A stretch of 8,026 nt of DNA from CALVNN01 sp964393975 (GCA_964393975.1 CAYMVO010000027.1:1-8026); one strand, 5' to 3'. Positions 1 to 6,553 are shown, counted from the stretch's first letter. Made by a program: numbers and translations. Notes: a model not told the origin generated them from the sequence alone.

Positions 1-119
1 TAAATTATCATTTATCAAAATTAAATAAAAAACCCGAGTCTACTTAGGAGCAATCTTAGGTAAGTTTTTCTATGTCCCAAATTAAGAAACCAAATATTAT
101 ACCAAACCTAACATGACGG

Positions 120-251
120 CGCATGCAAAACTATCAAAGATATGCGTTTATATTATAAGGGGATTGTTGTGAATTTTGCTACAAATTAGCTACCCCATAT
201 AATAATTATAAAAACGCTGAATTTTTACGAGTAAGATATTTAGCGTTTTTT
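120..251 (+). ncRNA. Candidate structured RNA (small RNA or 3' UTR)
   Basis: Three hairpins follow one another. The first pairs CGCAT (120-124) with ATGCG (142-146). The second pairs TATTATAAGGGG (151-162) with CCCCATATAATA (193-204), 12 bp with one mismatch, and has a smaller GCTA/TAGC or AATTT/AAATT hairpin inside its loop. The third is the terminator at 210-250. No coding frame covers them. This could be a free small RNA or the 3' untranslated end of a transcript that starts left of the window. It matches no RNA family that I recognise (not tmRNA, RNase P or SRP RNA), and no clear promoter was found just upstream. Confidence 0.35.
210..251 (+). terminator. Rho-independent terminator
   Basis: AAAAACGCTGAAT (210-222) pairs with ATTTAGCGTTTTT (238-250), a 13-bp stem. 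Its one imperfect pair (219 with 241) is a G-U wobble when read as plus-strand RNA, which supports the plus direction. The stem ends in a run of T. It would end transcription coming from the left edge or from a small RNA inside 1-209. Confidence 0.7.
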
Positions 252-962
252 GGCTTTATGTCAAATACTTTAGGTAAGTAAATAATAAATATTTGTTATT
301 AATTTAAATTTATATTTTGTGTATCCGATTAGTTGAATGCGCAATATTTTCGTGTGTTGGTAATGTTTTTAAACTTTATAGTTTAATATACATAACGTAT
401 TTTTTAATAATTTTATCTTATTATTCCATTTTCTATATAGTAGTTATTATAAAAGCACACGTTTTTGTTTTTGTGGCAATTTGTTTCTTAAATTAAGTTT
501 CAAACAAGTCAATATGAGCATTTATATTGTGTCGTCTAGCGGTTTTACCTATAAATGAAAGCGACATGCTAGTTTTTAGCATAGTCTATGCAAGTATATC
601 TACATTTATTAAGGATAATGAAACAACTTTATAGTAAACGGAAACATCTTTGGTTTGCTTCTCATAGTTATGGATAGACGAGTATGATTAACCTCAGTGG
701 ATACAGGTTGTTGAGATTTTAAATAGCGGTAGGATAGATTATAAAATAAAATCATCTAAAAAGCATTCTCGATTCTCAGTGAGCTAATGATGTAATTATT
801 AAACTTATATAGTTTTCTTTTATTTGTTTACTCATAAACTGATTTTAACCTAGATAAACTAATATATACTTACAAATTATTTATTCATCCAATATTTATT
901 ATGCAACTATTCTTTTAAAAATAATCACTATAAAACTTGCCTTAGAAGACGCCAAAAAAAAT

Positions 963-1025
963 TGTTAATTCCCAAAGTAAATTCTTTTTTGATTTCCGCT
1001 ATGGAATTTACTTTGAGAATTAACA
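963..1025 (-). terminator. Long inverted repeat, terminator-like on minus strand
   Basis: Two 22-base arms (963-984 and 1004-1025) are complementary with a single mismatch (position 972 against 1016) around a 19-base loop. The mismatch is C-A in plus-strand RNA but a G-U wobble in minus-strand RNA. On the minus strand the stem is followed by eight T residues (complement of 954-961). Both points favour a minus-strand terminator, although no minus-strand gene lies to its right. An 11-base direct repeat CAAAAAAAATT flanks it (953-963 and 1032-1042), so a small mobile-element remnant is an alternative. Confidence 0.5.
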
Positions 1026-1061
1026 TATAGTCAAAAAAAATTAAAAAATAAATAAAATCTA

Positions 1062-1090
1062 TTGCTAAATTTCAATTGTGAGGGTATAAT
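1062..1090 (+). promoter_or_regulatory. Sigma-A-type promoter for the Nudix gene
   Basis: A -35 box TTGCTA (1062-1067, four of six matches) and a perfect -10 box TATAAT (1085-1090) are separated by exactly 17 bp. Transcription would begin near 1097, giving a leader of about 120 bases before the chosen start codon at 1216. Confidence 0.65.
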
Positions 1091-1101
1091 ATATTTATAT
1101 T

Positions 1102-1128
1102 ACTTTAAAATTATATTTAAAGTTTTTT
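1102..1128 (+). promoter_or_regulatory. Attenuator-like hairpin in the Nudix leader
   Basis: ACTTTAAA (1102-1109) pairs perfectly with TTTAAAGT (1116-1123) around a 6-base loop and is followed by further T residues (1124-1128). It sits a few bases after the predicted transcription start, so it could act as an early terminator or a 5' stabilising stem. The stem holds only one G-C pair, so its strength is doubtful. Confidence 0.3.
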
Positions 1129-1215
1129 AATAAATAAATAAAAATGCTAAACTAATACATTTGTTCAGATGGATTAATGAATGTATTAAGGTGTGTTTTT
1201 AAAAGGGAGTTTTTG

Positions 1216-1878
1216 ATGTCCGTTACAAAAAAAGAGTATTTGGATGAGAAAGTAAAACTCGCTTATCATTATAGTGAAGTTAATAGATTCTTTAGGAAAG
1301 TACGTGGAATTGTAGTGAAGGGGGATAAAGTATTATTGTTAGCCTTGACTAAAAGTGCTCGTAAATTTAGTTTACCTGGTGGTGGAATAGATGAGGGTGA
1401 GAACTTAAAAGAAGCTGTTAAGCGTGAGGTATTTGAAGAGACTGGTGCTAGAGTGCAACCAGTAAAACTGATTAGTAAATCTTTTTATACCGTGCCTATG
1501 ACCTATGAGGGAAAAAGTTTTTTTTCTAGACGTGTGGAGTTTTTTTATATTTGTAAGTTTATAAAATACGAGCATGTTGAACATTTAGGTCTAGAAGGTG
1601 AATTTGATGATAAGGTGAGGGTTGTTGAGCTTGATTATGACGCATTAAGTAAAACAAAACTAAGACCTATAGTGGTTAAAGATATTATTGCGTATATAAA
1701 TAGATCACCTGCTTTTAAATCTAACAATAAAAAAGTAAAAAAGGATAGTAAATCTATCAATAAAAATGTAACAAAAAATACAGGCAAAAAGTCTATTGCT
1801 TTACAACATACTAAAGAAATAGATCTTAATATTAAGCCTCAAAAAATAAATCCAAGTAAAATATTTACTGAGTTTTAA
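1216..1878 (+). CDS. Nudix hydrolase with lysine-rich C-terminal tail
   Basis: Nudix enzymes hydrolyse nucleoside diphosphates linked to another group (damaged dNTPs, ADP-ribose, dinucleotides, capped RNA) using divalent metal. A complete Nudix box is visible at residues 56-78: G56-x5-E62, seven residues, then REVFEETGA (R70, E71, E74, E75 as metal and catalytic residues). The sheet and helix region around it spans about residues 25-160. The start at 1216 is preferred over the in-frame ATG at 1177 because AGGGAG (1204-1209) lies 6 bases before it, giving 220 residues; the longer form would add 13 residues without a good ribosome binding site. The last 55 residues are unusual: positions 168-192 hold ten lysines in 25 residues and look disordered. 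There is no signal peptide. The gene has its own promoter and appears monocistronic. The substrate cannot be told from the sequence. Confidence 0.9.
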   Translation: MSVTKKEYLDEKVKLAYHYSEVNRFFRKVRGIVVKGDKVLLLALTKSARKFSLPGGGIDEGENLKEAVKREVFEETGARVQPVKLISKSFYTVPMTYEGKSFFSRRVEFFYICKFIKYEHVEHLGLEGEFDDKVRVVELDYDALSKTKLRPIVVKDIIAYINRSPAFKSNNKKVKKDSKSINKNVTKNTGKKSIALQHTKEIDLNIKPQKINPSKIFTEF

Positions 1879-2043
1879 TTTTGTCAACAAGATTATTTGC
1901 GTTGGCATTTTTATTTATAATTTGTACAATCTATGTTAAGCTTTTTAATGAAAAACCTTGATTTATTCTTCCTCTCATAATAGAATGATTATGTAATACA
2001 TACGCCTTTAGTGGTCTTAATTGACATGTACACAAAGCGCGGT

Positions 2044-2107
2044 ACTCAGATGAGTGAAATTTCAGGGCGATTAGATTTTTGGGATAGTCACTATCATTAG
2101 CACTAAT
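2044..2107. promoter_or_regulatory. Cluster of three short palindromes
   Basis: ACTCAgaTGAGT (2044-2055), GATAGTCACTATC (2083-2095) and ATTAGcaCTAAT (2096-2107) are perfect dyads; the last two are directly adjacent. Another ATTAG at 2070-2074 could pair with CTAAT at 2103-2107. They lie 130-190 bases upstream of the hisS -35 box. They could be operator sites or part of a structured RNA. No known regulator site was recognised. Confidence 0.3.
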
Positions 2108-2236
2108 TTTTATAGTTGGTGTTTTTGTTATAAATTAAAGTGCGTATTTATGTTAATTGGTAGGTGGGGTATTGTGAATATAAGAAAGTTGTTATGCAAT
2201 ATGTTTTAAAAACTTAAAAATAAAGTGTAAAATCTC

Positions 2237-2265
2237 TTTAAATTTAAAAGCAAATATGTTATACT
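2237..2265 (+). promoter_or_regulatory. Promoter of the hisS-smsC-smsB operon
   Basis: A -35 box TTTAAA (2237-2242, four of six matches) lies 17 bp before a -10 box TATACT (2260-2265). TG at 2257-2258 makes an extended -10, which offsets the weak -35. Transcription would start near 2272, about 30 bases before the hisS ATG, leaving too little room for a leader riboswitch from this promoter. Confidence 0.6.
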
Positions 2266-2302
2266 AAAATAGATTTTGAATTAGTAAAAAGGAAAAATAT
2301 AT

Positions 2303-3541
2303 ATGAAAGATTTTAATAGTGTTAGGGGAACAAGGGAGTTTACCCCTGTTGAAATGGCGTTTAGACAAGATATAATAGACAAGATTCGTTCCATATATCA
2401 AAAGAATGGTTTTAGTCTAATTAAGACACCTATACTAGAAAGGTTAGATTTTTTATGTAGAGGTGATAGTGGTGATAACGCAAAGATAATGTTTAAAACT
2501 ATTAAACGTGGTGCAAAATTAGATCTTACAAAAGAAAATTTAACCGAAGCAGATATAGTAGAAGAGGGGCTTAGATATGATCTTACTGTTCCACTATGTA
2601 GGTTTTATTGTAATAACAAAAACGATTTACCCATTCCTTTTAAATCTATTCAAATTGATGAGGCGTTTAGGGCTGAAAAACCGCAAAATGGTCGCTATAG
2701 ACAGTTTACGCAATGTGATGTGGATATTTTTGGTGAGGCGGGGGATATAGGTGAGATAGAATTGCTTGTGACCGCTATAGACACATACAAAGCAATAGGT
2801 ATTGAGAATATAGAGATAGATATAAATAATCGTAAATTACTAAACAATATTGTTTTGTTTTATGGGTTTGAAGATAAAGATATAGATACTATAAATATCA
2901 GTCTAGATAAACTAGATAAAATAGGTGGCGACGGCGTAAAGGTTGAATTGATTACACAGGGTTTTAATGAATATAATGTTACAAAACTTGTAGACAAGAT
3001 TTTAGAGATTAAACGTGAAGAGTTTGCTGGTTTAACTGATTTAAGTATAGATGAAAATAGTATGCTATCTTTAAAAAATATCATAAATTCGGTAAAAACT
3101 TTAAGACCTTCTGCGAATATACGTTTTGATATAAGTATTGTGCGAGGACAAGGTTATTATACAGGTACTGTGTATGAAGTCTACGCTAGAGATTTAGGGT
3201 TTAGGAGTGCGCTTGGTGGCGGTGGTAGATACGATAATATGGTTGAGGAGTTTAGTGGTATACACACTCCAGCGGTCGGGATGAGTATAGGACTTGATTC
3301 AGTGATGACTGTGTTAAAAACAACTGCTGATAATAATAAGTTAGCATTGATTTATAGTGATAGCGATATAGTGGAAGTATTAAAAGCAAAAGATATATTA
3401 AAAGAAGAATATAATGTAACTGTTTTTGCTAAACAAAAAAATTTCAAATCACAACTAGACAAACTCATTCAAAACAATTATTGCTACATTATTAAAATGG
3501 AAAATAATGTTTTAGGTGAGTTGAAAAAATTAGATATTTAA
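2303..3541 (+). CDS. hisS: Histidyl-tRNA synthetase (class II)
   Basis: The enzyme charges tRNA-His with histidine in the cytoplasm. Class II features are visible in 412 residues, close to the usual 420. The N terminus has VRGTREF (7-13). The RYDLTVP motif (91-97) is like the eukaryotic and alphaproteobacterial subgroup rather than the E. coli form. Motif 2 is FRAE (122-125) with R131 and F135. The histidine-binding motif is VRGQGYYTG (280-288), where most HisRS have RGLDYY. GGGGRYD (305-311) follows, and motif 3 is VGMSIGLDS (325-333). The usual arginine ending motif 3 appears to be Ser333. About 77 residues remain for the anticodon-binding domain, which is short. GGA at 2291-2293 sits 9 bases before ATG. 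The gene opens an operon with the Fe-S genes, 10 bp upstream of smsC. Confidence 0.92.
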   Translation: MKDFNSVRGTREFTPVEMAFRQDIIDKIRSIYQKNGFSLIKTPILERLDFLCRGDSGDNAKIMFKTIKRGAKLDLTKENLTEADIVEEGLRYDLTVPLCRFYCNNKNDLPIPFKSIQIDEAFRAEKPQNGRYRQFTQCDVDIFGEAGDIGEIELLVTAIDTYKAIGIENIEIDINNRKLLNNIVLFYGFEDKDIDTINISLDKLDKIGGDGVKVELITQGFNEYNVTKLVDKILEIKREEFAGLTDLSIDENSMLSLKNIINSVKTLRPSANIRFDISIVRGQGYYTGTVYEVYARDLGFRSALGGGGRYDNMVEEFSGIHTPAVGMSIGLDSVMTVLKTTADNNKLALIYSDSDIVEVLKAKDILKEEYNVTVFAKQKNFKSQLDKLIQNNYCYIIKMENNVLGELKKLDI

Positions 3542-3551
3542 AAGGATATAT

Positions 3552-4232
3552 ATGTTAGAGTTAAAAAATATAACTTTATTCAAAGGTGATAAAAATATTT
3601 TAAATAACGTTAGTATTACGATTAATGATAATGAGTTTGTTGCAATAACTGGACCTAATGGTTCCGGTAAATCTACTCTTATGAAGATAATTATGGGGAT
3701 CGAAAAGCCAACTTCGGGTAGTGTGATTTATAACGGCGAAGATGTGACTGACCTTAGCATTTCAGAGAGAGCGAAAAAAGGTATATCTTTTGCGTTTCAA
3801 CAACCTGTGACTTTTAAAGGTATTAAAGTAAAAGATTTGATAGAAATAGCAAGTGGTACTCGTGATGATGCCGTTGTAATAGATTGTCTTAGTAAGGTTG
3901 GTTTGTGCCCAAAAAGCTATAAAAATCGTGAAGTGGATAAAACTCTATCAGGTGGAGAACTTAAGCGTATAGAGATTGCAAGTGTTATAGCGCGAAATAG
4001 TGAGCTCACGCTATTTGATGAACCTGAAGCTGGTATTGATCTTTGGAGTTTTAGTAGGCTAACTGATCTTTTTGATACGTTTAAAGGTACTATCGTTATA
4101 GTGAGTCATCAAGACAAGATTTTACGTGTAGCGGATAGAGTTATTGTTTTAAAAGATGGTGAAGTGGCTGATAGTGATTATATTGCTTTGAATTGTGCTG
4201 AGTGTGAATATAATATGGGAAGCGAGGTGTAG
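3552..4232 (+). CDS. SmsC/SufC-like ABC ATPase for Fe-S assembly
   Basis: This is the ATPase partner of the SufB-type scaffold; in the family it is cytosolic and drives conformational change of the scaffold rather than transport. In 226 residues all ABC elements are present: Walker A GPNGSGKST (34-42), Q-loop FQQP (82-85), signature LSGGE (132-136), Walker B LTLFDE (152-157) followed by PEAGID (158-163), and the H-loop His186. The LSGGELKRIEIA and DEPEAGIDLW wording is typical of the short SufC-like proteins of anaerobes, called SmsC in the SUF-like minimal system, rather than the SufC of the full SUF operon. There is no membrane segment. The AAAAGG site at 3540-3545 precedes the ATG. The gene follows hisS by 10 bp and its last codons contain the ribosome binding site of smsB. 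Confidence 0.87.
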   Translation: MLELKNITLFKGDKNILNNVSITINDNEFVAITGPNGSGKSTLMKIIMGIEKPTSGSVIYNGEDVTDLSISERAKKGISFAFQQPVTFKGIKVKDLIEIASGTRDDAVVIDCLSKVGLCPKSYKNREVDKTLSGGELKRIEIASVIARNSELTLFDEPEAGIDLWSFSRLTDLFDTFKGTIVIVSHQDKILRVADRVIVLKDGEVADSDYIALNCAECEYNMGSEV

Positions 4233-4233
4233 T

Positions 4234-5148
4234 ATGGATAAAATAAAATTAGACTTACTAAAGACTATTGCCGAACTAGAGAGTATACCAAAAGGTGCGT
4301 ATAATATCCGTGAAAACGGTAAGAGTGTGGGGCGTTCTTGCACGGAAAATATCGAGATAGTATCAAAAACTGATATCAGCGGTATAGATGTTTATATAAA
4401 ACCAAACACAAAAGGCGAAAGCGTGCATATACCTGTTATCTTGACTGAGGGGGGATTTAAAGATGTTGTATATAATGACTTTCATATAGGTGAAGGTGCT
4501 GATGTGATTATTATTGCTGGTTGTGGTATTCATAATGATACGTGTAGAGATAGTGGACACGATGGAATTCATAGATTTTTTATAGAAAAAAATGCAAAAA
4601 TTAAATACATTGAAAAGCATTACGGTGAAGGTAGTGGCGTGGGGAAGCGAATACTTAATCCTACTACCGAAATATATTTAGGTGAAAATGCTATTGCAAT
4701 GCTTGAGATGAGCCAAATAAAAGGTGTTGATGACACGGTAAGAATTACCACCGCTACTTTAGGTGAGAATGCTCGATTAGAAATAAGGGAGAAAGTTTAT
4801 ACTCATAATGGTCAAAATGCCAAATCTGAGTTTATCATCACACTCAATGGTAAAGGTAGTGTTGGCACTGTTGTTAGTCGTGCTGTAGCTGAAAATAGTG
4901 ATCAAACCTTTTCTAGTCAAATGATAGGTAATAACGATTGCTTTGGACATGTTGAGTGTGATGCTATTATTTTAGGTGAATCAAAAGTAACATCTATTCC
5001 TAGACTTGATGCGAACCATAAGGACGCTAGTCTTAGCCATGAAGCGGTGGTGGGTAAGATTGCAGGTGAGCAAATAGTAAAACTAATGTCTTTAGGGTTG
5101 AGCGAAAAAGAAGCGGAAGAGACAATAATTGCGGGATTTTTAAAGTAG
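4234..5148 (+). CDS. SmsB/SufB-like Fe-S cluster scaffold protein
   Basis: SufB/SufD-family proteins form a beta-helix scaffold on which clusters are assembled with SufC. This 304-residue protein is shorter than SufB (about 480) and fits SmsB, the scaffold of the minimal two-gene system. Visible family marks are the AGCGIHNDTC segment (95-104), HDGIH (109-113), repeating beta-strand turns such as LGENA (149-153 and 176-180), and the conserved C-terminal block with SHEAVVGKI (268-276), LGLSEKEAEE and a final GFL. Cysteines are C36, C97, C104, C236 and C242. The start at 4234 is chosen over an in-frame ATG at 4195 because GAGGTG (4224-4229) lies just before it and because 4195 would overlap smsC by 38 bases. 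No SufS desulfurase, SufU or SufE is in the window, so the sulfur donor must be elsewhere. Confidence 0.85.
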   Translation: MDKIKLDLLKTIAELESIPKGAYNIRENGKSVGRSCTENIEIVSKTDISGIDVYIKPNTKGESVHIPVILTEGGFKDVVYNDFHIGEGADVIIIAGCGIHNDTCRDSGHDGIHRFFIEKNAKIKYIEKHYGEGSGVGKRILNPTTEIYLGENAIAMLEMSQIKGVDDTVRITTATLGENARLEIREKVYTHNGQNAKSEFIITLNGKGSVGTVVSRAVAENSDQTFSSQMIGNNDCFGHVECDAIILGESKVTSIPRLDANHKDASLSHEAVVGKIAGEQIVKLMSLGLSEKEAEETIIAGFLK

Positions 5149-5251
5149 TTATGTATAGAAGATATATCTATGTTCGGTGCTTATTTTTTAAATCATTGAT
5201 TTTTAAGGTTGTTGTATACAAATTTATATATTTAATTATGAGGTTGTTTAA

Positions 5252-5671
5252 ATGAGAAAAGAAACTATTATACAAGCTAGTAAATTTTTAGGGTTTTCTA
5301 TCTCCGCTGGCGTTATACAAATTGTTTTATTTACATTATTGAATGAATTGATAGGTTGGTCGTATTGGCCTAGTTATTTAATTGCTCTTATAGCTTCCGT
5401 GGTATGGAATTTCACATTTAATAGAAGGTATACTTTTAAATCTGCCAACAATATACCTAAGGCAATGGCTATGGTTTTATTATACTATGTCGTGTTTACA
5501 CCGCTCTCTACTATTTGGGGACAGGTGATGACGGATGCTCATATAAATGAATATTTGGTGTTATTTTTTACTATGGTTATTAATTTTGTCACCGAATTTT
5601 TATATCAAAGGTTTATTGTGTTTGGGAAATCTATCAATACAAGAATTATTCAAGACATTCCTGCTATTTGA
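5252..5671 (+). CDS. GtrA-like small membrane protein
   Basis: The GtrA family comprises small four-helix membrane proteins thought to help move lipid-linked sugars across the membrane for cell-surface glycosylation. This 139-residue protein has four hydrophobic segments at about 12-31, 38-56, 71-90 and 100-120. It also has the two family signatures after helices 2 and 4: NFTFNRRYTFK (53-63) and NFVTEFLYQRFIVF (111-124). Length is normal for the family. GAGG at 5240-5243 precedes the ATG by 8 bases. It lies 103 bases after smsB with no strong terminator between them, so read-through from the operon is possible. No glycosyltransferase or sugar gene is beside it, so its substrate is unknown. 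The stop codon is TGA. Confidence 0.85.
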   Translation: MRKETIIQASKFLGFSISAGVIQIVLFTLLNELIGWSYWPSYLIALIASVVWNFTFNRRYTFKSANNIPKAMAMVLLYYVVFTPLSTIWGQVMTDAHINEYLVLFFTMVINFVTEFLYQRFIVFGKSINTRIIQDIPAI

Positions 5672-5751
5672 GCTTGAAAAGTTCTTTTTTAGAAACATCT
5701 ATCAACATTCAAAATGTGTTTTATATATTATAGTTTTTATGTTTTTTATGA

Positions 5752-5780
5752 TTCTTGTTGTGGTATTAATGAATTATAAT
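5752..5780 (+). promoter_or_regulatory. Possible promoter of the DNA glycosylase gene
   Basis: A perfect -10 box TATAAT (5775-5780) lies 24 bases before the ATG at 5804. At 17-bp spacing the -35 position reads TTCTTG (5752-5757), a poor match, so the promoter is tentative. Transcription would begin near 5787. Confidence 0.35.
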
Positions 5781-5803
5781 ACAATTAATCAATGGGAGAA
5801 AGT

Positions 5804-6553
5804 ATGAAATATATTGAATTTGGTGAAATACTCAAAACAATGGAAGAAAAATCTTATGATTATAAAAAAGACAGCGTAGTAAATGCTTTGATAAGCAGAA
5901 AAAACGGAAAGATTTATTCTATGGCAGAACATACAAGCGCAATGGTGTTTGCGTTTCTTTCAAATCAAAGACCTTGGAAGCCTATTGAGAATAATCGAGA
6001 AAATATCAAAAAATTGTTTCATTATTTTGATATTGATTACATAAAGACAACCGATTATCAAATTTTTGTTGATGGGCTATTATCTTTGCGTTGTGGTAAT
6101 AGACAAATTCGTAAACAAATGCAATCATTAAAAGATGATATTGAAACTCTTGAACGAATCGCAAAAGATTATGGTAGTGTTGATAATTATTACAATAATA
6201 CAAACATAAAAGAGTTGTTGAAATCATTAAGTAATGGCAGATACAAGTTAAAACAAATGGGTGTCCCCCTTGTTTCAGAGTATTTAAAAGGTGTTGGAGT
6301 GGATGTTGTTAAACCAGATGTCCATGTGTGTAGAATACTTACAAGATTGGGTTACTCAAAATCAAACAAAATCACAAATGATGAAGCATTTGATATTTGC
6401 TGTGAAATTGCGAAAGAATATAAAATGACAAATGTTGAGGTAGATACAATTTTGTGGCAATATTGTGCAAATAATTATTTTGAAGTTTGTAGTGATAAAC
6501 CTAAATGCTTTAAATGTCTAGTTAAAAATTGCAAGTCACGACAAGTAAAATAG
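5804..6553 (+). CDS. HhH-GPD family DNA glycosylase with four-Cys loop
   Basis: HhH-GPD proteins remove damaged or mismatched bases in base excision repair. In this 249-residue protein the helix-hairpin-helix region is near 145-165. The Gly/Pro-rich loop KGVGVDVVKPD (162-172) ends with D172, which aligns with the catalytic aspartate, followed by VHVCR (173-177). The lysine that endonuclease III uses for strand cleavage is not evident in the hairpin (GVPLVSEYL, 153-161), which suggests a monofunctional glycosylase. At the C terminus four cysteines (C229, C235, C238, C243) are spaced x5-x2-x4. This is close to the x6-x2-x5 [4Fe-4S] loop of endonuclease III, so an Fe-S cluster is likely but unproven. 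The start at 5804 is preferred over ATG 5792 because GGGAG (5794-5798) lies 5 bases before it. The substrate base is unknown. Confidence 0.8.
   Translation: MKYIEFGEILKTMEEKSYDYKKDSVVNALISRKNGKIYSMAEHTSAMVFAFLSNQRPWKPIENNRENIKKLFHYFDIDYIKTTDYQIFVDGLLSLRCGNRQIRKQMQSLKDDIETLERIAKDYGSVDNYYNNTNIKELLKSLSNGRYKLKQMGVPLVSEYLKGVGVDVVKPDVHVCRILTRLGYSKSNKITNDEAFDICCEIAKEYKMTNVEVDTILWQYCANNYFEVCSDKPKCFKCLVKNCKSRQVK

Larger units (their letters stand above)
1..1176. other. Gene-free AT-rich stretch with hairpins
   Basis: No reading frame in this stretch looks like a real gene on either strand: stops are frequent in all frames and the short open stretches lack good ribosome binding sites. The left part (120-251) holds stacked hairpins ending in a terminator. 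Positions about 255-950 show only weak AT-rich dyads, for example a 7-bp stem at 369-386, and possible coding debris around 618-810. The right part holds a long inverted repeat and the promoter of the Nudix gene. The first three bases are TAA, which could be a stop codon of a gene to the left, but this cannot be tested here. Confidence 0.6.
1879..2302. other. Intergenic region before hisS
   Basis: This 424-base gap has no gene. It holds three short palindromes between 2044 and 2107 and the hisS promoter at 2237-2265. A weak A/T hairpin near 1938-1957 follows the Nudix gene but is not a convincing terminator. I looked for a T-box leader, which often precedes tRNA synthetase genes. The closest pieces (GCGGTAC near 2039 and a GGTGGGGTA stretch near 2162) do not form the conserved antiterminator sequence. 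Confidence 0.55.

Noticed and set aside
532..544. TCGTCTAGCGGTT, identical to the D-arm region typical of tRNA-Glu
   Set aside because: No anticodon stem with TTC, no T-arm and no acceptor pairing follow, so this is not a tRNA. It could be a fragment but a chance match of 13 bases cannot be excluded.
514..558. 15-codon frame (MSIYIVSSSGFTYK)
   Set aside because: It is too short, has no ribosome binding site, and nothing downstream suggests a leader peptide.
1177..1215. Upstream ATG extending the Nudix protein by 13 residues
   Set aside because: It lacks a ribosome binding site, while ATG 1216 has AGGGAG at good spacing.
2030..2200. T-box riboswitch before hisS
   Set aside because: The conserved antiterminator sequence is not present in the right strand, no terminator lies before the gene, and the likely promoter at 2237-2265 is downstream of the region.
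2860..3084. Minus-strand frame inside hisS
   Set aside because: It overlaps a well-supported synthetase, is serine/leucine-rich as expected of an antisense shadow, and has no ribosome binding site.
4195..4233. Upstream ATG extending SmsB by 13 residues
   Set aside because: It would overlap smsC by 38 bases and lacks a ribosome binding site; GAGGTG precedes the ATG at 4234.
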